Shown here piece after piece: positions 25,234 through 36,803 of a DNA stretch of 44,810 nucleotides. The stretch is from the NCBI RefSeq assembly GCF_001421165.1, contig NZ_LMKB01000005.1, positions 1,214,891 through 1,259,700 on the forward strand, read 5' to 3'. The DNA comes from Frigoribacterium sp. Leaf8. Lineage in GTDB: Bacteria; Actinomycetota; Actinomycetes; Actinomycetales; Microbacteriaceae. Each line of letters starts with the position of its first letter. The stretch's first letter is position 1. The notes beneath the pieces were generated by a model. That model did not search any database. It was given only the letters and a program-made list of their open reading frames with translations, and was not told the DNA's origin. The translations under genes and the position numbers were made by a program.

Positions 25234-26010
25234 GTGACCGACATGAGCCTGAGGCTCCCCACCACCCATTTCCGTGCCGTGTTCGACCTGGGCCAGCGCC
25301 CGGCCGCGCAGACGCCGCTGCCGACCGCGCTCGGCAAGCCGAACCTCTACGCCGAGTACGACGACGACGACCTGATCACCGCCCTGTACGTCGGCTACGA
25401 GACCGGACAGGTGCACCTCGAGACCACGCCCTCGGGCGACGTCGAGCACCACTTCCACCTCGCGAACGGCGACGACAGCGACCTCAGCCCCTTCGGCGTC
25501 GCCGACACGCGGGTGCTCGTCGAGTGGTCGACCCGGCTGATCGTCGACCTGCACCGCCGCATGCCCGACCTGCTCGACGAGGTCGACGAGGCAGCGGCCT
25601 GGCACGACGCCGGCTTCGACCTCTACGTCTGCGAGGTCGAGGAACCACGCAAGCTCGACCTGGTCGAGGTCGACATCGAGGGCGAGCTGCTGACCCTGCC
25701 GTGGCTCGGCTCGGGTGCCGTCGAACACGACCACATCGAGGGCGACGACCACCCGATCGCGCTGACCTGGACGCCCCAGGGCGCGTCCGAGGGCGTGCCG
25801 ATCGCCGAGGCCTGGCTCGACCCCCGGACCGACCAGCCCCGGACGAAGGCCCTGCCCGGCGTCGACTGGGAGGCCGTGGGCTGGGGTCGCGACGAGGTGC
25901 TGCCCTGGCTCGAGGCGATCTACATGAATCACCACGTGCTCCCCGACGCGGCCGGCACGATCCTCACGGGCGTGCTCGAACGGCTGGGCGGGATCGACGG
26001 CACCGACTAG
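25234..26010 (+). CDS. Hypothetical acidic protein
   Basis: About 258 residues (GTG at 25234; an ATG three codons later is equally possible, and neither has a good ribosome-binding site). The protein is rich in Asp and Glu (AEYDDDDLITALYVGYETG; FDLYVCEVEEPRKLDLVEVD) and in Trp near the C-terminus (VDWEAVGWGRDEVLPWLEAI). No signal peptide or membrane helix. I do not recognise the family. A TACCCT hexamer at 25199-25204 could be a -10 for a transcript with a very short leader. It is followed by a 27-bp hairpin, so it is probably a single-gene unit. Confidence 0.7.
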   Translation: MTDMSLRLPTTHFRAVFDLGQRPAAQTPLPTALGKPNLYAEYDDDDLITALYVGYETGQVHLETTPSGDVEHHFHLANGDDSDLSPFGVADTRVLVEWSTRLIVDLHRRMPDLLDEVDEAAAWHDAGFDLYVCEVEEPRKLDLVEVDIEGELLTLPWLGSGAVEHDHIEGDDHPIALTWTPQGASEGVPIAEAWLDPRTDQPRTKALPGVDWEAVGWGRDEVLPWLEAIYMNHHVLPDAAGTILTGVLERLGGIDGTD

Positions 26011-26037
26011 CCGGGGGCCTTCGGCCCTCGGCCCTCC

Positions 26038-26097
26038 GCACCGCGTTTCGTGCACGGCACCGCGTCTCGTCGCGGTGCCGTGCACGAAAGGCGGTGC
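26038..26097. terminator. 27-bp-stem intergenic hairpin
   Basis: Arms 26038-26064 and 26071-26097 are complementary at 26 of 27 positions around the loop TCTCGT; the central part of the stem reads TTTCGTGCACGGCACCGCG. Much longer than needed for termination. It separates two co-directional genes, and a weaker GGGGGCC/GGCCCTC hairpin lies just before it. Confidence 0.8.
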
Positions 26098-26126
26098 GGT
26101 GCGGCCGGGGCTGCCAGGATGGCGCG

Positions 26127-26894
26127 ATGAGCGACTCGCCCGCACCGCGCCTCCTGAACCTGTTGCTCCTCGACGTCACCGACGAGGCCCGCGACGACCC
26201 CGCGTTCGAGCGCGAGCTCGACGACCTGTCCACCTCGGTGGTCGCCGCCGCCGAGCAGGTCGGGTTCACGGTGCGCCGGGTGCCGGCCAACCGGCTCGGC
26301 GACGTGCACGCCGCCCTCGCCGAGGCGGACGCGGTGCTCGTCACCGGTGGCGAGGACGTCGACCCGAGCCACTACGGCGGTCCCCTCGACCACCCGGGGC
26401 GGGGCCAGACCTTCGCCGACGCCGACCGGGTGCAGATCGAGGTGGTGCGCGGGTCCGTGGAGGCGCGGCTGCCGCTGGTCGGCATCTGTCGCGGCATGCA
26501 GGTGGTCGACGTCGCCCTCGGCGGCGACCTCGTGCAGCACCTCGAACACCCCGGCCACGTGAACCCGGACGACGTCTCGGACAGCATGGTCGACCACCCG
26601 GTCCGCCTCGCCGACGACAGCACCCTCGCCTCGATGCTCGGCACGACGTCGCTGGTCGTGCGCAGCTCGCACCACCAGGCGGTGGGACGCCTGGGCGAGG
26701 GGCTGCGCGCGGTGGCCTGGGCCGACGACGGCACGGTCGAGGCCGTCGAGCACGTCACGGCTCCGGTGTGGTGCGTGCAATGGCACCCCGAGGACCGCGG
26801 GGCCACCGGCACGGTGCTGACCGACCTGCTCGTCGCGGCGCGCGACGCCGCCCTCGGTCGAGCCGGCGACCGGTCGCGTCGCACCGCCGACTGA
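26127..26894 (+). CDS. Gamma-glutamyl-gamma-aminobutyrate hydrolase-like (PuuD / peptidase C26) protein
   Basis: A 255-residue class I glutamine-amidotransferase-type hydrolase. The triad is visible: Cys121 in VGICRGMQVVDVALGGDL, His220 and Glu222 in WCVQWHPED. The N-terminal motif LVTGGEDVDPSHYGG is characteristic of the PuuD/C26 group, whose members cleave gamma-glutamyl bonds (for example gamma-Glu-GABA in putrescine degradation). Start ATG at 26127 without a strong ribosome-binding site. Stands alone between two hairpins; no other puu gene is near, so the substrate is open. Confidence 0.87.
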   Translation: MSDSPAPRLLNLLLLDVTDEARDDPAFERELDDLSTSVVAAAEQVGFTVRRVPANRLGDVHAALAEADAVLVTGGEDVDPSHYGGPLDHPGRGQTFADADRVQIEVVRGSVEARLPLVGICRGMQVVDVALGGDLVQHLEHPGHVNPDDVSDSMVDHPVRLADDSTLASMLGTTSLVVRSSHHQAVGRLGEGLRAVAWADDGTVEAVEHVTAPVWCVQWHPEDRGATGTVLTDLLVAARDAALGRAGDRSRRTAD

Positions 26895-26898
26895 ACAT

Positions 26899-26922
26899 CG
26901 CACCGCCGATGTGGGCGGTGCG
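26899..26922 (+). terminator. Hairpin after the C26 hydrolase gene
   Basis: A 9-bp perfect stem CGCACCGCC/GGCGGTGCG with a 6-base loop, a few bases after the stop codon. Confidence 0.65.
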
Positions 26923-26966
26923 ACGTCCAGCGGGCGGTGCGTTGCTCGACCGCGGCGGGCGGGCCG

Positions 26967-26991
26967 GGGCCCGGCCCAGGTGGCCGGGCCC
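26967..26991 (-). terminator. Hairpin after the short-chain dehydrogenase gene
   Basis: A perfect 10-bp GGGCCCGGCC/GGCCGGGCCC stem with a 5-base loop, 41 bases past the stop of the leftward dehydrogenase gene, in a very G+C-rich stretch with alternative pairings. Confidence 0.6.
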
Positions 26992-27032
26992 GAGGCCGGC
27001 CCGGTGGCCCCGCCCGCGATCGCGCCCGGCTC

Positions 27033-27812
27033 CTAGCGCTCGCGCACGATCAGGGCCGAGGCCGCGCTCACGAGCCGCCGGGGCAGGAACCGGTGCGCCT
27101 GGGCACCGATCGCGTTGCCGAGCCCGCTGACCACCACGGCACGGCGACGGCGCACGGCCCGTAGTGCCGCGGTGACGACCTGCTCGGGGGTCTGGCGACC
27201 GCTCGTAAGGAAGTCGCTGCCGGTCGCGGCGAAGAAGCCGGTCTCGGTCGCCCCCGGGCAGAGGGCCGTGACGGTGACGCCCGACCCCCGCACCTCGGCG
27301 TGCACCGCCTCGCTGAACGAGAGCACGAACGACTTGGTCGCCCCGTAGACCGCCATCGTCGGGATCGGCTGGAAAGCCGCGGTCGAGGCGACGTTGACCA
27401 CCGTGCCGCGGCGTCGCTCGACCATGCCCGGCAGCAGCGCGCGCGTCAGCGCGACCACCTGCGAGCAGTTGAGGTGCACCTGCGCCTGGACGGCGGCGAG
27501 GTCGGACTCGACGAACGCCCCGTGGGAGCCGACGCCGGCGTTGTTCACCAGCACGTCGATCGCGCGGTCGCCGACGGCGGCCAGCACGGTCTCGACCCCG
27601 TCGGGCGTCGACAGGTCGGCGACCACGGCTGTGAACGACCCGGAGGCGCGGGTCGCCACGAGCTCGGCCCTCACCTGCTCGAGACGGTCGCCGCTGCGCG
27701 CCACGATCACCACGTCGTGGTCGGGGGCGAGCCGCCGGGCGAACTCCGCGCCGATGCCGCCGGAGGCGCCGGTGACGAGTGCGGTGGGCAGGGACGTGGT
27801 GGGTGCGGGCAT
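27033..27812 (-). CDS. Short-chain dehydrogenase/reductase (SDR)
   Basis: A 259-residue classical SDR oxidoreductase using NAD(P). Cofactor motif TGASGGIG (14-21), structural NNAG (90-93) and the catalytic Ser143, Tyr156 and Lys160 (YGATK) are all present. ADLS before the NNAG block marks the adenine pocket. The C-terminal RRRRAVVVSGLGNAIGAQAHRF resembles the DltE/YqjQ-like subgroup, which often acts on lipid or long-chain carbonyls; substrate not predictable. Start ATG at 27812; a second in-frame ATG lies three codons upstream, too close to the AGG box. Single gene; copy 4 of the 68-bp palindrome lies upstream. Confidence 0.9.
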   Translation of the reverse strand: MPAPTTSLPTALVTGASGGIGAEFARRLAPDHDVVIVARSGDRLEQVRAELVATRASGSFTAVVADLSTPDGVETVLAAVGDRAIDVLVNNAGVGSHGAFVESDLAAVQAQVHLNCSQVVALTRALLPGMVERRRGTVVNVASTAAFQPIPTMAVYGATKSFVLSFSEAVHAEVRGSGVTVTALCPGATETGFFAATGSDFLTSGRQTPEQVVTAALRAVRRRRAVVVSGLGNAIGAQAHRFLPRRLVSAASALIVRER

Positions 27813-27845
27813 GTCGCCCATCCTGCCGCGCCCGCCGTCGGAGGA

Positions 27846-27913
27846 GGTCGCACCACGCTCGCGTCGTCGAACCACCCGGGGGGCTGGTTCGACCACGCGA
27901 GCGTGGTGCGGCC
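27846..27913. repeat. 68-bp palindromic element, copy 4 (best preserved)
   Basis: Two 29-base arms with only two mismatches around the 10-base centre CCCGGGGGGC; outer arms GGTCGCACCAC and GTGGTGCGGCC. It lies between the divergent SDR and metN genes and is preceded by GGAGGA. Confidence 0.9.
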
Positions 27914-27963
27914 GGGCCCCGCGGCTGGGCCCCGCGGTCGGCGCCCGCGACCGGGCCCCGCGG
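27914..27963. repeat. Three copies of GGGCCCCGCGG next to the palindrome
   Basis: GGGCCCCGCGG at 27914, 27927 and 27953, immediately after palindrome copy 4 and upstream of metN. No regulatory role can be assigned. Confidence 0.75.
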
Positions 27964-28025
27964 CCGGGCGGTGCGACACACGGCGTCACGCGGCGACGCA
28001 TGACGTGACACGTCCTCGCGAACGC

Positions 28026-28039
28026 GACCCGCGCCTCCT
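28026..28039 (-). repeat. Dispersed 14-mer AGGAGGCGCGGGTC, exact copy
   Basis: Intergenic, 54 bases before the metN start. Confidence 0.85.
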
Positions 28040-28092
28040 TATGCTCGGCGACACCCCGAACCCACCACCTCAGCCGACACCCTGGAGCCCCC

Positions 28093-29142
28093 ATGATCAG
28101 CCTCGAGCAGCTGACGAAGGTCTACGAGACCGGATCGCACCGCACGACCGTCCTCGACCGCGTCGACTTCCGGGTCGACACCGGCGAGATCGCCGCGGTC
28201 GTCGGCCCGAGCGGCGCCGGCAAGAGCACCTTGGCCCAGTGCGTGACGCTGCTCGAACGACCGACCTCGGGCTCGGTCGTCGTCAACGGCGACGACCTGA
28301 CCCGGCTCGGCGAGCGCGACCTGCGGGTCGCCCGCCGTCGGATCGGCACGGTGTTCCAGTCGGACGGGCTCTTCGGCCGTCGGACCGCCGCACAGAACGT
28401 GGCCCTGCCGCTCGAGTACCTGGGCGTGACGAAGGCCGAGACGAGGCGTCGAGTCGCCGAGCTGCTCGACCGTGTGGGGCTCGGCCACCGTGCCGACGCC
28501 CGGCCGCACGAGCTCTCGGGCGGCCAACGCCAGCGCGTCGGCATCGCCCGGGCCCTCGCCCTGCGGCCGACCGTGCTGCTCTCGGACGAGGCGACGTCGG
28601 GCCTCGACCCCGCCTCGACCACCTCGATCGTCGACCTGCTGCGCGAGTTGCGTGACGACCTCGGCCTGTCGATCCTGTTCGTCACCCACGAGATGGACAC
28701 CGTGCTGCAGATCGCCGACACCGTCGCGCGCCTCGACCACGGACGCATCGTCGAACGGGGTCGTGTGCTCGACCTGCTGCGCGACCCCGCGTCGGCGCTC
28801 GGTGCGGCGCTGCGACCGACCCGACCGGCGGCCGGCGCCCCCGACGGCTCCCGCACCTGGCGGCTCGACTACGTCTCGGCCGACGTCCCGACCGACTGGC
28901 CGACCACGCTCGGATCGGCCCTGGGGTCGCCCGTGTCGCTACTCGGAGCCTCGATCGAGACCCTGGGAGGCGCGACCGTCGGGCACGCGACCGTCGCCGT
29001 CCCCGAGGCGGTCGCCTCGCGCCTGCCCGGGGTCGCCGCCGCACTCGGACTCACCGCCCGCTCCCTCGACCCGTCCCCGGCGCCCACGCCCACGCCGACG
29101 CGGACGCTCACGCCCACGCCCGAACAGGAGCTCGTCCGATGA
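28093..29142 (+). CDS. metN: Methionine ABC transporter ATP-binding protein
   Basis: A 349-residue ATPase of the MetNIQ D/L-methionine importer. Walker A GPSGAGKST (38-46), signature LSGGQRQRVGIARAL, Walker B VLLSDEATSGLDP and the switch His (FVTHEMDT) are intact. A C-terminal NIL-type ligand-sensing domain (about 258-325: TWRLDYVSADVPTDW ... PGVAAALGLTARSL) distinguishes MetN from other ATPases and normally gives trans-inhibition by methionine. It overlaps metI by ATGA. No SAM riboswitch could be recognised in the 280 bases upstream. Confidence 0.92.
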   Translation: MISLEQLTKVYETGSHRTTVLDRVDFRVDTGEIAAVVGPSGAGKSTLAQCVTLLERPTSGSVVVNGDDLTRLGERDLRVARRRIGTVFQSDGLFGRRTAAQNVALPLEYLGVTKAETRRRVAELLDRVGLGHRADARPHELSGGQRQRVGIARALALRPTVLLSDEATSGLDPASTTSIVDLLRELRDDLGLSILFVTHEMDTVLQIADTVARLDHGRIVERGRVLDLLRDPASALGAALRPTRPAAGAPDGSRTWRLDYVSADVPTDWPTTLGSALGSPVSLLGASIETLGGATVGHATVAVPEAVASRLPGVAAALGLTARSLDPSPAPTPTPTRTLTPTPEQELVR

Positions 29143-29945
29143 GCGTCGCCAGCACCGTCGCCCCGATCACGACGACCGTCCTCGCGTCGGGCACGAGCCC
29201 GTCGACCGCGTACGACAACTCGGTGCCGTGGGCGCAGATCCCCGCCCTGGTGCTCCCCGCACTCGGCGACACGTTCGTGATGGTCGGCATCGTGATGGCG
29301 ATCGTCGTGCTGGTCGGGGTGCCGCTCGGGGCCCTGGTGCACAACCTCGGCCCCGCGGGCCTCGTGCCGAACGCGCCGGTGCACACGGTGCTCAGTGCCG
29401 TCATCAGCATCGGACGCTCGCTGCCGTTCTTGATCCTCATGGCGTCGATCGTCCCGTTCACCCGGTTCGTGACCGGCACCAACATCGGCATCGCGGCCGC
29501 GGTGGTGCCGATGTCGATCGCGGGCATCGCCTTCTTCACCCGCATCGTCGAGAACTCCCTGCGGAGCGTCCCGAGCGATCGGGTGCGCGTGGCGACCGCG
29601 AGCGGGGCGTCCCGCCTCCAGATCGTCCGCACGGCACAGCTGTTTGAGGCGCTGCCGGGCCTGATCGGTGGCCTCACGATCAACACGATCGCGATGATCG
29701 AGTACTCCGCCATCGCCGGCACCATCGGCGCCGGCGGCATCGGCTACGTCGCCGTCACCTACGGCTACCAGCGCTTCGACCATACCGTGATGATCGTCAC
29801 GATCGTGTTGCTCGTCGCGACGGTCGCGGCCGTCCAACAGCTCGGCGACCTCGCCGTGCGGGCCACGAGCCCCGAACCGGTCCGCCGGCGCCGCTGGTGG
29901 CGACGCCACGCGACCGACCTGCCCCCGGTGGCCGCCGCGGTCTGA
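29139..29945 (+). CDS. metI: Methionine ABC transporter permease
   Basis: A 268-residue permease with about five transmembrane segments. The conserved MetI motifs are LGDTFVMVGIVMAIVVLVGV, SIGRSLPFLILM and the EAA loop VRVATASGASRLQIVRTAQL, followed by TINTIAMIEYSAIAGTIGAG and YGYQRFDHTVM. The C-terminus is basic (RRRRWWRRH). Start ATG overlaps the metN stop by four bases. A tandem-repeat spacer separates it from the binding-protein gene. Confidence 0.93.
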   Translation: MSVASTVAPITTTVLASGTSPSTAYDNSVPWAQIPALVLPALGDTFVMVGIVMAIVVLVGVPLGALVHNLGPAGLVPNAPVHTVLSAVISIGRSLPFLILMASIVPFTRFVTGTNIGIAAAVVPMSIAGIAFFTRIVENSLRSVPSDRVRVATASGASRLQIVRTAQLFEALPGLIGGLTINTIAMIEYSAIAGTIGAGGIGYVAVTYGYQRFDHTVMIVTIVLLVATVAAVQQLGDLAVRATSPEPVRRRRWWRRHATDLPPVAAAV

Positions 29946-29948
29946 GCC

Positions 29949-30060
29949 GCACCGCGCCTCCTCGTCCCCCTTGCGGTCCTGCACCGCGCCTCCTCGTCCC
30001 CCTCTGCGGTCCCGCACCGCGCCTCCCCGTTGCCCCCTTGCGGTCCTGCACCGCGCCTCC
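29949..30060. repeat. Tandem 32-34-bp repeats between metI and metQ
   Basis: Three full units (29949, 29981, 30014; 32, 33 and 34 bases) and the start of a fourth at 30048. Each begins GCACCGCGCCTCC, so each carries the dispersed GCGCCTCC core. C-rich and T-poor on the top strand. It fills most of the 156-base gap between metI and metQ. Confidence 0.88.
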
Positions 30061-30101
30061 CCCCGCCCGCAGGCGCCGCCTGCCCCTCCCGAAGGACAGC
30101 C

Positions 30102-31028
30102 ATGCCCGAGAACACCCCCACCCCCGCACCCGGCACCCCGTCCGTCACGGACGACCACGGCTTCGAGCTGAGGCGTCGTCGCCGCTGGCCCTGGATCGCC
30201 GGAGGCGCGGTGGCGGTCGTCGCCGTCGCCGCCGCGATCGTCGTGCCCCTGACCGCGCCCGCCGGGCCGGCCGTCGCCGAGGCCGGGGCGACGCTGACCG
30301 TCGCCACCGCCGAGGGCAACGCGTCCGAGCAGGCCCTCGTGCAGTTCGTCGCCGACGAGGTCGCCCCGAAGTACGGCATCACCGTCGCCTTCACGGGCCT
30401 GAGCGACAGCAACACGATCAACCGGGCCGTCAGCGAGGGCGAGATCGCCGGCACGGTGTACCAGCACGAACTCTGGCTGGACCAGGTGCTCGCCTCGAAC
30501 CCGGACTTCCGGGAAGAAGCGGCGACGCCGGTGTTCCGCTGGGGCTTCGGCCTCTGGTCGTCGAAGTACACCGATGCCGGGCAGCTGCCCGACGGTGCCA
30601 CGGTGTCGCTGTACTCCGACCCGGCCAACGAGGCCCAGGGGCTCTGGGTGCTCGAGCGCGCCGGCCTCATCACGCTGAAGGACGGCGTCGACAAGGCACA
30701 CGCCACCCAGGACGACATCGCCTCGAACCCGAAGGACCTGCAGTTCACCCTGCTCGACTTCGCCGCACAGTCGCGGGCCCTGCCCGACCTCGACGCAGCC
30801 GTCGGCTACACCGAGTACTACCTCGCCGCCGGCGTGCCGATCGAGCAGCAGATCTTCGCCCCCGCCGCACCGGACGAGTTCGCCGGCCAGCTCACCATCG
30901 GCAGCGACTACGCCGACGAGGACAACGTGAAGAAGCTCGTCGCCGCCTTCCAGGACCCGGCCGTGCAGGAGTTCCTCGCGACCGACCCTCGCGTGAAGGG
31001 CATCCTGCTGCCGCTCGACGCGGAGTAG
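30102..31028 (+). CDS. metQ: MetQ/NlpA-family substrate-binding protein, apparently not a lipoprotein
   Basis: A 308-residue NlpA/MetQ-family binding protein. The family core is seen in LTVATAEGNASEQALVQFVA, TINRAVSEGEIAGTVYQHEL, VSLYSDPANEAQGLWVLERA and AVGYTEYYLAAG. The N-terminus is unusual: about 27 polar residues and RRRRRW precede one hydrophobic helix (about 29-55), and there is no lipobox Cys. It is therefore either anchored by an uncleaved N-terminal helix or processed as a secreted protein. GAAGGA precedes the ATG. Third gene of the methionine-type importer; the ligand may be methionine or a related compound. Confidence 0.87.
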   Translation: MPENTPTPAPGTPSVTDDHGFELRRRRRWPWIAGGAVAVVAVAAAIVVPLTAPAGPAVAEAGATLTVATAEGNASEQALVQFVADEVAPKYGITVAFTGLSDSNTINRAVSEGEIAGTVYQHELWLDQVLASNPDFREEAATPVFRWGFGLWSSKYTDAGQLPDGATVSLYSDPANEAQGLWVLERAGLITLKDGVDKAHATQDDIASNPKDLQFTLLDFAAQSRALPDLDAAVGYTEYYLAAGVPIEQQIFAPAAPDEFAGQLTIGSDYADEDNVKKLVAAFQDPAVQEFLATDPRVKGILLPLDAE

Positions 31029-31049
31029 GTCGTGACGCGGAGTAGGTCG
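31017..31049. repeat. 16-bp direct repeat across the metQ stop codon
   Basis: GACGCGGAGTAGGTCG at 31017 and again at 31034. The first copy includes the metQ stop codon. Short tandem duplication in the narrow gap before the convergent lacZ gene. Confidence 0.85.
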
Positions 31050-31059
31050 CACCGACGGG

Positions 31060-34887
<3,828 letters not shown>

Positions 34888-34891
<4 letters not shown>

Positions 34892-35814
34892 TTCAGCGCC
34901 CCCTTCGCGATGTCACCGATGAACTGCTTGGCACCGATGAGGAACACGATGATCAGGGGCAGGACGGCGAGCAGGGCCCCCGCCATGACCATGCCGTAGT
35001 CCTTGCCGTGGGCGCTGTTCAGCTGGCTCATCGCGACCTGCAGCGTCAGCGTGCCCGGGTCGTTCAGCACGATCAGGGGCCAGAGGTAGTCGTTCCACGA
35101 GGCGATGAAGGTGAAGACGCCCAAGAAGCCGAGGCCCGGGCGGATCAGCGGGATGCAGACCGTGAGGTACTGACGGAAGAACCCGGCGCCGTCGATCTTG
35201 GCGGCGTCGATCAGTTCGTCGGGCACGGCCGACACGATGTACTGGCGCAGCCAGAAGATGCCGAAGGCGTTGGCCGCGGCGGGCACGATCAGGGCCTGCA
35301 GCTGACCGACCCACCCGAGGTTGATCATCGTGATGAACTGCGGGATCACGCTGAGTTGAGCGGGCAGCATGAAGGTGACGAGCAACAGGGTGAAGAGCAG
35401 TTTGCGGCCCGGGAACGAGAACTTCGCGAAGGTGAACGCCGCGATCGAGTCGAAGAACAGCACGAGTGCCGTGACCGAGACGGCGACGATCACCGTGTTG
35501 AGCAACGAGCCACCGAAGTCGATGGTCTCGAACACCGCGCGGATGTTGTCGAACAGGTGCGTGCCGGGCACGAGCACGGGCGGCGACTTGTAGATGTCGC
35601 TCGTCGTGTTGCTCGCCATGACCACGAGCCAGTACAACGGGAACAGCGAGACGACGGCTCCGGCGGCGAGCAGGCCGTGCAGCACGGCTCGCGAGGTCGG
35701 CACCTTCGCGCCGCGCCCGGCGGCCCGGCCACGACGCTGCTTCGGATCGTCGTCCGCCGTGGCGTCGACGACCTCGGCGGTCACGCCGCGGGCGGCGTTC
35801 ACGATCGTGCTCAT
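34888..35814 (-). CDS. Carbohydrate ABC transporter permease (MalG type)
   Basis: A 308-residue CUT1-family permease. About six transmembrane helices; the EAA loop reads VPDELIDAAKIDGAGFFRQY, and FTFIASWNDYLWPLIVLND is the usual MalG-type segment. A polar, basic N-terminal tail of about 40 residues precedes the first helix. The ATG overlaps the stop of the MalF-type gene by four bases. It forms the channel with that protein. No ATPase gene is in the operon, so a shared MsiK-type ATPase encoded elsewhere is probably used, as is common for actinobacterial CUT1 systems. Confidence 0.93.
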
Positions 35815-36803
35815 CGCGCGACCACCTCCTCGCGCGGGGAGACGGGATCGACGTCCACGGGTTTCTCCTTCTTGCCCGATCCGAGCCGCCAGTTGATGAT
35901 CACGAAGATCACGACGAGCAGGAACACGGCCCAGGCGATGGCTGCTCCGTAGCCGAAGCGGTTGTAGTTGAAGGCCTGCTGGTAGAAGTACAGGACCGTC
36001 GTGAGACCGGCTTGACCCGCGCCTCCGGAGTTGGGGTTCGTCGTCGACGACGACGCCGTCAGCACCTGCGCTTCGGTGAAGCTCTGCAGGCCGGTGATCG
36101 TCGAGACCACCAGCACGAAGAGGATCGTCGGGCGCAGCAGCGGAAGCGTGATCGACCAGAAACTGCGGATCACCCCCGCGCCGTCGAGCTTGGCGGCCTC
36201 GTAGACCTCGCCACTGATCGACTGCATGCCGGCCAGGAACAGGATCGCGTTGTAACCGGTCCACTGGTAGGTGATCAGCACGGCGATGGTGACCTGGATC
36301 GCCCAGGGGGTCGACAGCCAGGCCACGCCGTCGAAGCCGAGGGCCCGCAGGCCGGCGTTCAGCAGGCCGAAGCTGTCACCGAAGATCGAGCCGAAGAGCA
36401 CCGCCATCGCGACGACCGAGGTGACGTTCGGCACGAAGAACGCGATGCGGTAGAACGTGCCGAACCGCTTCGCCGAGTTGAGCATGGCCGCCACGATCAC
36501 GGCGATGACCATCATCGGGAAGGTCGACAGGGCGAAGATGATCAGGGTGTTCTTGATCGACAGCCAGAAGGTCTGGTCGGCGACCAGGGCCCGGAAGTTG
36601 TCGAGGCCGACCCATTCGGGCGAGCCGAGGCCGTTCCAGTCCTGGAACGACAGCACCAGCGAGTAGCCCGCGGGGAACAGCCCGAAGATCGCGAAGAGCA
36701 CGAAGAACGGCGCGATGGCGACGTAGTAGGGCCAGCTCTTGCGCAGCCCCGCCCGGGAGCGCGCGGTGGGGCGCGCTCCCGGGCTCAGCACGGTGGGGAT
36801 CAC
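35811..36803 (-). CDS. Carbohydrate ABC transporter permease (MalF type)
   Basis: A 330-residue CUT1-family permease with the first helix YYVAIAPFFVLFAIFGLFPA and the motif LSFQDWNG. The EAA loop reads ISGEVYEAAKLDGAGVIRSF, and the C-terminal basic tail follows IAWAVFLLVVIFVIINWRLG. The GTG start shares one base with the binding-protein stop codon. A cytoplasmic or periplasmic insert SSSTTNPNSGGAGQAG is coded partly by a 13-base match to the dispersed motif (36014-36026). Part of the leftward sugar operon. Confidence 0.93.
   Translation of the reverse strand: MIPTVLSPGARPTARSRAGLRKSWPYYVAIAPFFVLFAIFGLFPAGYSLVLSFQDWNGLGSPEWVGLDNFRALVADQTFWLSIKNTLIIFALSTFPMMVIAVIVAAMLNSAKRFGTFYRIAFFVPNVTSVVAMAVLFGSIFGDSFGLLNAGLRALGFDGVAWLSTPWAIQVTIAVLITYQWTGYNAILFLAGMQSISGEVYEAAKLDGAGVIRSFWSITLPLLRPTILFVLVVSTITGLQSFTEAQVLTASSSTTNPNSGGAGQAGLTTVLYFYQQAFNYNRFGYGAAIAWAVFLLVVIFVIINWRLGSGKKEKPVDVDPVSPREEVVAR

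Noticed and set aside
22995-25337. A long antisense frame opposite fruA.
   Set aside because: Same cause; the sense strand encodes an intact EIIABC protein with its phosphorylation sites.
27914-28092. A SAM riboswitch upstream of metN.
   Set aside because: No SAM-I-type core or convincing expression platform could be recognised; the stretch is occupied by a palindrome, GGGCCCCGCGG repeats and one copy of the 14-mer.
29949-30060. A CRISPR-like array, because of the regularly spaced repeats.
   Set aside because: The units are contiguous and similar over their whole length, only three to four copies, with no unique spacers and no cas genes.
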